Counted from the stretch's first letter, positions 1-5,678 are shown. The stretch is DNA of 9,148 nt from Pseudomonadota bacterium (GCA_023413015.1 JAEZQR010000079.1:1-9148); one strand, 5' to 3'. Notes: a model not told the origin generated them from the letters alone. A program made the numbers and translations.

Positions 1-562
1 GCGCGAGGCCGAGCAGGCCGGCGACGGCCGGCTCGGGCACCGGCTCCGGCGTCGGACCGTCCGCCTGGCGGATGCGGACCTGCCGGACGTCGGCGATGAC
101 GCCGGCGCTGGTCGTGAAGCTGAACAGGTTCACCGCGGTGTCGAAGGTGAGGGTGAAGAAGTTGTTGCCGTTCTTCGAGAGGTTGAAGATCTGGCCGTCG
201 AACGTCACCGTGCCGTTGGCGAGCGCATTGATGTTCAGCACGAGCCGGTCGAAGAAATGACCGGAGTCGAGGAAGTCGATGGTGAGGTCATCGAAGGCGC
301 CGTCTTGCGCCTCGATGCGCGCCTGGCCGCCCGAGGGCGAGAACAGCGAGTCGCCGTTCGAGGCGAAGCGGACCAGGGCGTCGGGGTTGCCGTTCAGGCA
401 CCCCAGCAGCTCGCCCGAACCGACGGTGCCGCTGCTGCAGTTCGCGAAGATGACATTGCCCTGATTCCCGCCGCCCGAGGCGGACTCGACGACGGTGACG
501 CCGGCCGCCGCCGGTCCCGCCAGCAACAAGGCCGCCACGGCGGCTCCAAGATAATAACGCAT
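1..562 (-). CDS. PEP-CTERM sorting-domain secreted protein (C-terminus off window)
   Basis: This gene reads leftwards from ATG at 562-560 and stays open to the window edge, giving 187 residues; base 1 is left over, so the end of the sorting tail is missing. Residues 1-20 (MRYYLGAAVAALLLAGPAAA) form a Sec signal peptide. The middle is a Gly/Asn/Asp-rich, probably beta-sandwich domain with two cysteines (C42, C55) that could form a disulfide. Near the end PTPEPVPEP (170-178) is followed by the start of a hydrophobic segment (AVAGLLGLA), the hallmark of the PEP-CTERM signal. In the known system such proteins are exported, recognised by an exosortase and processed at the inner membrane, often alongside exopolysaccharide. 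GGGAG lies 7 nt before the ATG. A perfect sigma-54 element lies about 43 bp upstream. It is divergent from another PEP-CTERM gene at 1028. The exact function of the N-terminal domain is unknown. Confidence 0.9.
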   Translation of the reverse strand, partial: MRYYLGAAVAALLLAGPAAAGVTVVESASGGGNQGNVIFANCSSGTVGSGELLGCLNGNPDALVRFASNGDSLFSPSGGQARIEAQDGAFDDLTIDFLDSGHFFDRLVLNINALANGTVTFDGQIFNLSKNGNNFFTLTFDTAVNLFSFTTSAGVIADVRQVRIRQADGPTPEPVPEPAVAGLLGLA

Positions 563-604
563 GCTCCTGCTCCCATTCCCGGTTGCCCACCCAGTCAAAG
601 CATA

Positions 605-620
605 AGCAAGTGGCGTGCCA
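605..620 (-). promoter_or_regulatory. Sigma-54 (-24/-12) promoter of the left PEP-CTERM gene
   Basis: On the minus strand this reads TGGCACGCCACTTGCT. It matches every specified position of the RpoN consensus TGGCACRNNNNTTGCW. It lies 42 bp before the ATG at 562, so transcription should start near 594. Sigma-54 promoters need an activator bound upstream; the candidate site is at 674-689. Confidence 0.8.
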
Positions 621-673
621 GAACGGCTAACAGAGGATGATCATTGCTCGTAAGAACCGAGAAGCATCGAAGG

Positions 674-689
674 TGTAAAGATATCCGAC
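674..689 (-). promoter_or_regulatory. Candidate enhancer box, PEP-CTERM gene 1
   Basis: Read in the direction of the gene the box is GTCGGATATCTTTACA. It shares the GTCG-N4-TCTTTACA pattern with boxes in front of the other two PEP-CTERM genes in the window. There are 53 bp between it and the -24 element, putting its centre near -87. Binding by a PrsR-type sigma-54 activator is inferred from position only. Confidence 0.55.
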
Positions 690-891
690 TCAATAGTCCT
701 GGGTGGAGCGGTATTGATACAGTGGACAGATATGGCCACCTCAAAGGCCAAAGAATGCTAAAATATAACCTATGTTAATTTTAGAGACTGGCAAACTCTC
801 TTGCTAGGTTCAGGAATAGTGTGGAGCAAGGGCCCGTGATGCCAATCCATGCGCGGTTTGTAATGTCACAACGCGGCCATAAACCAGGAAT

Positions 892-907
892 GTCGGAGGT
901 CTTTACA
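892..907 (+). promoter_or_regulatory. Candidate enhancer box, PEP-CTERM gene 2
   Basis: The box reads GTCGGAGGTCTTTACA on plus. It is identical to the box at 674-689 at 14 of 16 positions and has the same orientation relative to its gene. There are 64 bp between it and the -24 element at 972, putting its centre near -98. With one more upstream base it has TGT...ACA ends (891-907), as many NtrC-family sites do. Confidence 0.55.
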
Positions 908-913
908 AGCCCG

Positions 914-935
914 TTATGAACAGGCTCGTTCATAA
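914..935. repeat. Perfect 8-bp inverted repeat TTATGAAC-N6-GTTCATAA
   Basis: The arms 914-921 and 928-935 are exact reverse complements separated by AGGCTC. The dyad lies between the candidate enhancer box and the sigma-54 element of the gene at 1028, centred near -73 from the predicted start. No matching dyad was seen in the other two PEP-CTERM promoters. It has the form of a dimeric regulator site, but no protein can be named. Confidence 0.5.
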
Positions 936-971
936 TCATTAACCATATGCTTCCGTTAATATTCTCAACAC

Positions 972-987
972 TGGCACGACCGCTGCA
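972..987 (+). promoter_or_regulatory. Sigma-54 (-24/-12) promoter of the second PEP-CTERM gene
   Basis: The sequence TGGCACGACCGCTGCA matches TGGCACRNNNNTTGCW except for C in place of the first T of the -12 half. The invariant GG and GC doublets are intact. It lies 40 bp before the ATG at 1028, with a predicted start near 998. Confidence 0.75.
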
Positions 988-1027
988 TTCCCTTCGGCCG
1001 GGGTGGATTTGCAAGTGAGGGTTGGTC

Positions 1028-1729
1028 ATGAGGGACATTCTTGCAGCAGCCGCCAGTCTATTGATCGTCACATCGGCCGCCACATCGGCCCATGCCGAGC
1101 CGGTCACGATCGTCATCGACGATTTCAGCACCGCGCAGACGGTGAAGGACACCAAGGTCGGCGGCGCCCAGAGCAGCACGGTCAGCTATTCGATCGGCGG
1201 CAACGCGTTCACCCGCACGCTGATCGTGGATCAGAAGGAGAACCGGTTCGGCGGCACGAGCCTGGCGCAGATCGGCGACCCCGATCCGACCGATGATCTG
1301 GACGTCAGCGTGTTCTCGCTATCGAACAGCAGCGGGGTCAACTCGCAGATCGAGCTGGTCTATAACATCGACGCACTGCTCAACGACTTCAGCGGTGGCA
1401 GCAAGCTCAGCCTCAGCGTGCTGTTCGCCGACGCGGCCTCGGGACAGCCGTTTACCATCGAGGGCTTCCTGAACGGCGCCGCGGTCGGCAGCCAGACCTT
1501 CACCGGACCGGGCCACCTCGACTTCGCCTTGGCCGCGCTCAACGAGAGCGGCGGCAACGAGTTGCGGCTGGTGTTCACCGGCGGCACCTCGTTCGACGCC
1601 ACGCTCGACGATATCATCATTCTCGCTCAGGGTAGCGGCGGCGGCCTGCCGGTGCCGGAGCCGGGCGCGATCGGTCTGCTGGGCCTCGGCCTCGCCGGTG
1701 TTGCCCTCAGGCGCCGCAAGACGGCCTGA
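1028..1729 (+). CDS. PEP-CTERM sorting-domain secreted protein
   Basis: This is a complete 233-residue protein. Residues 1-21 (MRDILAAAASLLIVTSAATSA) form a signal peptide, probably cut after AHA. The body lacks cysteine and is rich in Gly, Ser, Asp and alternating hydrophobic residues, which suggests a beta-sandwich or carbohydrate-binding-like fold. The C-terminus is a textbook sorting tail: LPVPEPGAIGLLGLGLAG, then VALRRRKTA, i.e. PEP motif, transmembrane segment and Arg cluster. It should be exported and handled by an exosortase encoded elsewhere. ATG at 1028 is preferred over TTG at 1022 because GTGAGGG lies about 7 nt before the ATG. It is transcribed from a near-consensus sigma-54 promoter, divergent from the PEP-CTERM gene at the left edge. 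A strong run of hairpins follows. The ligand or substrate is unknown. Confidence 0.93.
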   Translation: MRDILAAAASLLIVTSAATSAHAEPVTIVIDDFSTAQTVKDTKVGGAQSSTVSYSIGGNAFTRTLIVDQKENRFGGTSLAQIGDPDPTDDLDVSVFSLSNSSGVNSQIELVYNIDALLNDFSGGSKLSLSVLFADAASGQPFTIEGFLNGAAVGSQTFTGPGHLDFALAALNESGGNELRLVFTGGTSFDATLDDIIILAQGSGGGLPVPEPGAIGLLGLGLAGVALRRRKTA

Positions 1730-1746
1730 GGCAAGTCCAGTCAGCT

Positions 1747-1790
1747 TATCCCGGCACCCACCCTGCCCAACCGTGCAAAACGCCGGGATA
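1747..1790. repeat. Stem-loop with perfect 9-bp arms
   Basis: TATCCCGGC (1747-1755) is exactly complementary to GCCGGGATA (1782-1790) around a 26-nt loop. It starts 17 nt after the stop codon of the PEP-CTERM gene and abuts a second, stronger hairpin. Confidence 0.6.
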
Positions 1791-1791
1791 C

Positions 1792-1827
1792 GGAGCCGTG
1801 CACCCGATGTATGGGGTGCACGGCTCC
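1792..1827 (+). terminator. Perfect 14-bp stem-loop downstream of PEP-CTERM gene 2
   Basis: GGAGCCGTGCACCC (1792-1805) pairs perfectly with GGGTGCACGGCTCC (1814-1827) around the 8-nt loop GATGTATG. It lies 62 nt after the stop codon and is very stable, but no T-run follows. It could be a terminator of the T-less kind common in GC-rich genomes, a 3'-end mRNA stabiliser or a structured-RNA element. Confidence 0.5.
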
Positions 1828-2043
1828 ACCTGCTTGTCGACGGGGCGCCGTCGCACGCGCCATCGGCAGGCGATCGGCGCCCGGCGCCGGGTGGCATTCG
1901 CGCCTGCTAAGTTCGAGAGGAACCGGCTGAAAAGGCGGGCGCCGGCTCCGATCCGGGTTCCCGAACCGCTTCTCCGTTGTTAGGAGCTTCCGGGGGCAAG
2001 CATCGTTTGTGGCTCGTGTCATGGAGCAGCCTGCCTGAACCGG

Positions 2044-3531
2044 ATGAACATTCCCGACATGCCGAACGCGCTGCAGAGCTGTCTGCCGTTCCCGGCCGAC
2101 AGCGAGGTCGGCGCGCTGATGTACACGCGCGACTGGTCGACCTCACCGCTCGGCGATCCGGCGACCTGGCCGCAGTCGTTGCGGTCGGTGGTGAGCCTGA
2201 TGCTCAACTCCAAGTTCCCGATGTTCGTGGCCTGGGGGCCCGAGCTGGGCTTCGTCTACAACGACGCCTACGCCGAGATCCTCGGCGCCAAGCACCCGAC
2301 GGCGCTCGGCCGCGCCTTCAAGGACATCTGGGGCGAGATCTGGTCCGACATCAGCCCGTTCATCGACCGCGCGCTGGCGGGCGAGGCGACATGGGTCGAG
2401 GACATGCTGCTCATCATGCAGCGGCACGGCTTCGACGAGCCGACGTGGTTCACCTTCTCCTACTCGCCCGTCTACGATGAGAGCGGTGCGGTGGCCGGCA
2501 TGTTCTGCGCGTGCACCGAGACGACGCGGCAAGTGCTCGCCGAGCGTGAGAACGCGGCGCAACGCGAGCGGCTGGAGCGGATGTTCGAGCAGGCGCCCGG
2601 CTTCATGGCCATCCTGCGCGGGCCCGATCATGTCTTCGAGCTGGTCAATGCCGCCTATCTCCAGTTGATCGGCAACCGGGAGGTTATCGGAAAGCCGGCA
2701 CGCGAGGCCATTCCGGAGGCCAAGGGGCAGGGCTTCTTCGAGCTGCTCGACCGGGCCTACCGGACGGGCGAGGCCTTCGCCGCGCGCGCCATGCCGATCA
2801 CCTTCCGGCGCGGCGCGGGCGGTGGCGAAGTGCGTTTCCTCGACTTCGTGTACCAGCCGGTCACCGATGGGGACGGGCGGGTCGGCGGCATCTTCGTCGA
2901 GGGCTATGACGTCACCGAGCGCAAGCGGGGCGAGGACCACCAGCGGCTGCTGATCGACGAGCTCAACCACCGGGTGAAGAACACGCTGGCGATCATCCAG
3001 GGCATTGCGCAGCAGACGTTCAGGGGTGCCGCGGCCACGCCGCAGGCGCGTGCGGCGTTCGAGGGGCGGCTGGCGGCGCTGGCGGCGACGCACAATCTGC
3101 TCACTCGCCAGAACTGGGGGCCGCTGCCGATCAGGGAGGTGATCGACGAGACGCTGCTGCCCTTTCGCGGGCAAGGCCGGTTCGCGGTCGAGGGGCCGGA
3201 CCTGCTGATCACCGCCAAGCTGGCGGTCACGCTCGCGCTCGCGCTCAACGAGCTGGCGACGAACGCCGCCAAATATGGCTCGCTCTCGCAGCCCGGCGGG
3301 CAGGTGGAGATCGGATGGCGAGTGGAGCCGGGCGATGGCGGGGAGCGTTTCCGGCTGGTCTGGCGCGAGCGCGGCGGGCCGGACGTGGCGCCGCCCGTCA
3401 GCCGCGGGTTCGGCACGCGCATGATCGAGCGCGGACTTGCCGCGGAACTGAACGGGCGCGTGAAGATCGACTTCCAGCCGGCCGGCGTCGTCTGCACGGT
3501 CGATGCGCCGCTGCCCAGGGCCGAGGGGTGA
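2044..3531 (+). CDS. Soluble two-PAS HWE/HisKA_2-family sensor histidine kinase
   Basis: This 495-residue protein has no signal peptide or membrane segment, so it should sense a cytoplasmic cue. Domains in order: PAS 1 (about 27-160, ending in the PAC-like FSYSPVYDESGAVAGMF), PAS 2 (about 176-292, ending GIFVEGYDVTERKRGED), a HisKA_2/HWE phosphoacceptor region with LNHRVKNTLAIIQGIAQQT (H309), and a HATPase domain with N-box LNELATNAAKYGSLS (N407) and glycine loop RGFGTRMIERGL (454-465). The WxE motif of the HWE class is present (W440, E442), but the family's N-box histidine is Asn (N402). The start is weakly supported: there is no good Shine-Dalgarno, and another in-frame ATG lies at 2059. 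No response regulator is adjacent, so it is an orphan. In alphaproteobacteria such kinases often feed PhyR in the general stress response; that role is inferred. Confidence 0.92.
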   Translation: MNIPDMPNALQSCLPFPADSEVGALMYTRDWSTSPLGDPATWPQSLRSVVSLMLNSKFPMFVAWGPELGFVYNDAYAEILGAKHPTALGRAFKDIWGEIWSDISPFIDRALAGEATWVEDMLLIMQRHGFDEPTWFTFSYSPVYDESGAVAGMFCACTETTRQVLAERENAAQRERLERMFEQAPGFMAILRGPDHVFELVNAAYLQLIGNREVIGKPAREAIPEAKGQGFFELLDRAYRTGEAFAARAMPITFRRGAGGGEVRFLDFVYQPVTDGDGRVGGIFVEGYDVTERKRGEDHQRLLIDELNHRVKNTLAIIQGIAQQTFRGAAATPQARAAFEGRLAALAATHNLLTRQNWGPLPIREVIDETLLPFRGQGRFAVEGPDLLITAKLAVTLALALNELATNAAKYGSLSQPGGQVEIGWRVEPGDGGERFRLVWRERGGPDVAPPVSRGFGTRMIERGLAAELNGRVKIDFQPAGVVCTVDAPLPRAEG

Positions 3532-3552
3532 CCGATTCCTTATAACAGGTTG

Positions 3553-3580
3553 GCGACGCGAGTGGGTGCACTCGCGTCGC
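3553..3580. terminator. Bidirectional stem-loop terminator between convergent genes
   Basis: GCGACGCGAGTG (3553-3564) and CACTCGCGTCGC (3569-3580) form a perfect 12-bp stem with a 4-nt loop. It lies 21 nt after the kinase stop codon and 22 nt from the stop of the convergent gene, so it can serve both. There is no T-tract on either side. Confidence 0.65.
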
Positions 3581-3602
3581 TCCTGCGGATCAGCCGATCA
3601 AC

Positions 3603-4205
3603 TTAGCGGCAGGTTGCGCCGTTGCGGTCGATGGTGCGGCCGAGCAGGCCGCCGCCGACGGCGCCGAGGATGGTGCCGAGCGTCTTCGAACCGCCCGGCG
3701 CGATCACGTTGCCGAGCACACCGCCGCCGAGCGCGCCGACGATCAGGCCGGTGGTGCCATCGTCACGACGGCAATAGTAGCGCCCGTCCTGGCCGCGGTA
3801 GATGCGGTCGTTGTAGGTCAGCCGGCGCGGCTGATAGTAGCTGCCGTCGCGGTAGTAGCGGTCGGCGTAGTAGTTGCCGTAGCGCGGATCGTAGCGGTTG
3901 TAGTCGTAGTTGCGGTACGTGCGCCAATCGTCACGGCGCACCTCGCGGCGGTCCCGGCGAAGGTCGCGCCGGTCCTCGCGTAGCTCGCGCTTGGCGTCGC
4001 GATATTCGCGGCGCTCCTCGCGGATGTCGCGGCGGTCGCCGCGGCGGAGCGCATCGCGGTACTCCCGGCGTTCCTCGCGCACGTCCTGACGGTCGCGGCG
4101 CACTTCCCCGCGGCTGGCGTGATCGCGGTCGCCGGCCAGCGCGGGGGCGGCCGCCCCGGTCATCAGCACCACTCCTAACATCGATCCGGCAATCAATTTC
4201 TGCAT
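3603..4205 (-). CDS. Arg/Tyr-rich glycine-zipper 2TM-type envelope protein
   Basis: This 200-residue protein starts with a signal peptide (MQKLIAGSMLGVVLMTGAAA, cleavage near ALAG). Residues 32-93 are extremely charged: 26 of 62 are Arg, mostly in Arg/Glu/Asp heptad-like runs, with REERREYRDA occurring twice (43-52 and 62-71). This suggests a long helix or coiled coil. A Tyr/Arg/Asp-rich stretch follows (94-145). The C-terminus has two glycine-zipper helices (GLIVGALGGGVLGNVI, 153-168, and LGTILGAVGGGLLGRTI, 176-192), as in the Rick_17kDa/glycine-zipper 2TM family of envelope proteins, between C145 and C199, which may pair. GAGGAGG, 5 nt before the ATG, sits in the loop of a small hairpin. 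The gene converges on the sensor kinase. A structural role in the envelope is likely; the precise function is unknown. Confidence 0.85.
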   Translation of the reverse strand: MQKLIAGSMLGVVLMTGAAAPALAGDRDHASRGEVRRDRQDVREERREYRDALRRGDRRDIREERREYRDAKRELREDRRDLRRDRREVRRDDWRTYRNYDYNRYDPRYGNYYADRYYRDGSYYQPRRLTYNDRIYRGQDGRYYCRRDDGTTGLIVGALGGGVLGNVIAPGGSKTLGTILGAVGGGLLGRTIDRNGATCR

Positions 4206-4227
4206 CTCAGCCTCCTCATTGCTGAGA
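4205..4227 (-). promoter_or_regulatory. Hairpin presenting the ribosome binding site of the glycine-zipper gene
   Basis: On the minus strand TCTCAGC (4227-4221) pairs with GCTGAGA (4211-4205) around a 9-nt loop, AATGAGGAG, which holds most of the Shine-Dalgarno sequence. The last stem base is the A of the start codon. The structure could modulate initiation or may be incidental. Confidence 0.35.
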
Positions 4228-4319
4228 CATTGATTGCGGTAGCGCGCGTGAACGCGCCGTGAAACGAACTGGCAGCTTCGGTTCAGCTACGGGACGTGCC
4301 GAACCAGGGATGGAGCGAC

Positions 4320-4345
4320 CCGCACGGTGGAGCATAGCCGTGCGG
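4320..4345 (+). repeat. 8-bp stem-loop just upstream of the small gene at 4362
   Basis: CCGCACGG (4320-4327) pairs exactly with CCGTGCGG (4338-4345) around a 10-nt loop. It ends 16 nt before the proposed ATG, so it would lie in the leader or promoter of that gene. The role is unknown. Confidence 0.4.
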
Positions 4346-4361
4346 CGTTCGTTCGTTGTGG

Positions 4362-4658
4362 ATGGAAGAAAATCTGACCCGCGCCGAAGTCGCGGCCGCG
4401 CTCGGCATCGCCGAGCAGGAGATCACCGCGATGACCGTCGAGCCGCCGAGGAAGGGCGAGAAGCCGCGCCCGATGCCGGAGCCGAAGCGCTATGCCTATG
4501 AGAAGACGATCGAGATCGGCCGCGTCGGGGGCCATCATGTCGTGTTCCGCCGTACCCGCGTCTGGGGCGACGGCCGCGCGATCTACTCGGGCGCGGTGAG
4601 CGCGGCGATCTGCAAGACGGCGGAAGAGGCCAAGAAGCAGGCCGAGCAGCTGCGCTGA
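4362..4658 (+). CDS. Small uncharacterised protein (98 aa)
   Basis: I do not recognise a family. Codon use is strongly coding (G/C in most third positions throughout). There is no signal peptide or membrane segment, so the protein is probably cytoplasmic. The N-terminus (LTRAEVAAALGIAEQEI, 5-21) looks helical and faintly like a helix-turn-helix. It is followed by a Pro/Lys-rich linker (EPPRKGEKPRPMPEPKR) and an alternating beta-like segment (YEKTIEIGRVGGHHVVFRRTRVWGDGRAIYSG), then a Lys/Ala/Glu-rich terminal helix. The start is uncertain: ATG at 4362 lacks a Shine-Dalgarno, TTG at 4356 is in frame, and an internal ATG at 4431 has AGGAG 9 nt ahead. High GC3 upstream of 4431 favours 4362. It is divergent from the glycine-zipper gene and followed by a palindromic repeat. 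Confidence 0.7.
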   Translation: MEENLTRAEVAAALGIAEQEITAMTVEPPRKGEKPRPMPEPKRYAYEKTIEIGRVGGHHVVFRRTRVWGDGRAIYSGAVSAAICKTAEEAKKQAEQLR

Positions 4659-4716
4659 CGGCGCGGGGACGTTCCCCTCCAACCAGTATCCAGAGCGAGA
4701 TCACGCTCCCTAAAGT

Positions 4717-4785
4717 CGTCATCCCGGCGAAGGCCGAGACCCAGAGCCACCGCTGGTCTGGGTCCCGGCCTTCGCCGGGATGACG
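4717..4785. repeat. Large palindromic intergenic repeat (CGTCATCCCGGCGAAGGCC type)
   Basis: Bases 4717-4745 and 4757-4785 form a 29-position stem with a single mismatch (4737/4765) around an 11-nt loop. The outer arm CGTCATCCCGGCGAAGGCC and inner GACCCAGA are the familiar dispersed palindrome of many alphaproteobacteria, recognisable by its translation VIPAKAGTQ. It lies between two convergent genes (ends at 4658 and 4814), the usual place for such elements, and could also terminate transcription from both sides. Confidence 0.8.
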
Positions 4786-4813
4786 TGATTTTTCAGCAAG
4801 ACTCGAACCTGCT

Positions 4814-5515
4814 CTAGGTGTTCAGGTAGGCGGCGTCGAACGCGGCGATGTCCCGGAGCTGTCGCGGATGCAGGATGCGGAGGTGGTGGTCGCCCAGGTC
4901 GACCAAGCCTTCGTGGCGCAGGCGCTGGAGGACGCGGTTGGTGTGCACCGACGTCATGCCGAGCGCCTCGCCGAGCTGGTCCTGCGTCAGCGGCAGCTCG
5001 AACTCGTGATCGTCGGCGAGACCGGCGCGCCGGAGCCGCTCGTGCAGCTCGCAGAACAGATGCGCGAGATGCTCGTGCTTCCTGAGTTGCCCGAGGCAGG
5101 TCAGCCAGACCCGCAGCACCGCCTGCTCGTTGAACGCGAGGCGGAGAAGCGCGGTGGCGAGCTTCGGATGCCGGGCCATGGCGGCCAGCAGCGCCGTCCG
5201 GTCCAGCAGCACCGCCTGCAGTGGCGTGAGGGCGACGACCTTCTCCATCGGGCCGCTGCCCAGGGCCGACAGGTCGCACAGCTCGCCCGGGATGACGAAA
5301 TCGGTGGTCTGTCGCGAGCCGTTCTCGAGGCTCCGCGATCGTGCGGCCCATCCGCGCGAGACGAGGTGCAGCTGCTGCGGATGCGCGTCCTCGGCAACGA
5401 TGGTCTGGCCGCGACGATAGGTGGCGATGCCGGCATTGGTGTCGGCGAGCGCGTGGCGCTCGGCGCTGCCGAGGGATGCGTCGTTCAGCTTCGCCACGAA
5501 GACGTCCATCCACAC
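4814..5515 (-). CDS. Crp/Fnr-family transcriptional regulator
   Basis: As annotated this is a 233-residue regulator. Residues about 29-105 form the cyclic-nucleotide-binding-type beta-roll (YRRGQTIVAEDAHPQQLHLV, then IPGELCDLSAL). A dimerisation helix follows, then a C-terminal Crp-type winged helix with the recognition region LTQDQLGEALGMTSVHTNRV at about 177-196. The three cysteines are scattered, so no Fnr-like Fe-S cluster is expected; the effector is unknown. The start is uncertain. GTG at 5515 is preferred because GAGGTGA lies 5 nt before it. ATG at 5509 and an upstream GTG at 5578 are also in frame, and the extra N-terminus from 5578 has no conserved look. The upstream gap shared with a divergent secreted-protein gene holds two tandem dyads that may be an operator. 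Confidence 0.88.
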   Translation of the reverse strand: MWMDVFVAKLNDASLGSAERHALADTNAGIATYRRGQTIVAEDAHPQQLHLVSRGWAARSRSLENGSRQTTDFVIPGELCDLSALGSGPMEKVVALTPLQAVLLDRTALLAAMARHPKLATALLRLAFNEQAVLRVWLTCLGQLRKHEHLAHLFCELHERLRRAGLADDHEFELPLTQDQLGEALGMTSVHTNRVLQRLRHEGLVDLGDHHLRILHPRQLRDIAAFDAAYLNT

Positions 5516-5602
5516 GTCCGTCACCTCTGCGCGCGTGAGTGACGCGGGGAAGATGCGCCTCGGCAAATCCCGGCACACTCCGGAAAAACACTTACGTCAG
5601 CT

Positions 5603-5639
5603 TGCCGCAGGCGGCTTCCCCAATCCTGCCGCAAGCGGC
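5603..5639. promoter_or_regulatory. Tandem dyads TGCCGCARGCGGC, candidate operator
   Basis: Two near-identical 13-mers, TGCCGCAGGCGGC (5603-5615) and TGCCGCAAGCGGC (5627-5639), start 24 bp apart. Each has GCCGC/GCGGC arms. They lie in the intergenic region between the Crp/Fnr-family gene and the divergent gene at 5679, where an autoregulated or shared operator would be expected. They do not resemble the TGTGA or TTGAT half-sites of Crp and Fnr. Confidence 0.4.
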
Positions 5640-5678
5640 GGCTAGCTCTCCCGGCTATCCATTGGCGGGGGACGGAAG

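Larger units (their letters stand above)
563..1027. promoter_or_regulatory. Divergent regulatory region between two PEP-CTERM genes
   Basis: This 465-nt stretch has no credible gene. From about 630 to 965 it is visibly AT-rich compared with the coding DNA around it. It is arranged roughly as a mirror image: a minus-strand sigma-54 element (605-620) and box (674-689) serve the left gene, and a box (892-907) and plus-strand sigma-54 element (972-987) serve the right gene. A perfect dyad lies at 914-935. A weaker partial copy of the box, TGGACAGATAT, is at 723-733 in the same orientation as the one at 674; it may be a low-affinity site or chance. Confidence 0.75.
1730..2043. other. Non-coding, hairpin-rich region before the sensor kinase
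   Basis: No ORF here has convincing coding bias. The first half holds four consecutive dyads (1747-1790, 1792-1827, 1838-1853, 1880-1891). The second half has two loose GGTTC/GAAC dyads (1911-1923 and 1956-1967). It must contain the end of the upstream transcript and the promoter of the kinase gene, but no clear sigma-70 or EcfG promoter could be recognised. Confidence 0.6.

Noticed and set aside
781..1179. 132-codon open frame on minus
   Set aside because: It overlaps the AT-rich regulatory region, a sigma-54 site and the start of the PEP-CTERM gene at 1028. It has no coding bias in its AT-rich part and no recognisable motif.
1908..1943. EcfG promoter for the kinase from GGAAC at 1919-1923
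   Set aside because: There is no CGTT-like -10 at a 16-17 bp distance.
2143..3174. 343-codon open frame on minus
   Set aside because: It is antisense to the sensor kinase, whose PAS and kinase motifs are unmistakable. The translation is Arg/Pro/Leu-rich without domains, as expected from the complement of GC-rich coding DNA.
3503..4225. 240-codon open frame on plus
   Set aside because: It is the antisense of the Arg-rich glycine-zipper gene. It runs through the 12-bp stem-loop and is almost entirely Arg/Gly/Ser.
4814..5515. Fnr-type oxygen sensing by the regulator
   Set aside because: The three cysteines are scattered and there is no N-terminal cysteine cluster, so an Fe-S cofactor is not supported.
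4868..5542. 224-codon open frame on plus
   Set aside because: It is antisense to the Crp/Fnr-family regulator, which has a clear HTH and beta-roll.
4719..5591. 290-codon open frame on minus, ending in VIPAKAGTQ
   Set aside because: It is an alternate frame of the Crp/Fnr gene. The ending is only the translation of the palindromic repeat.
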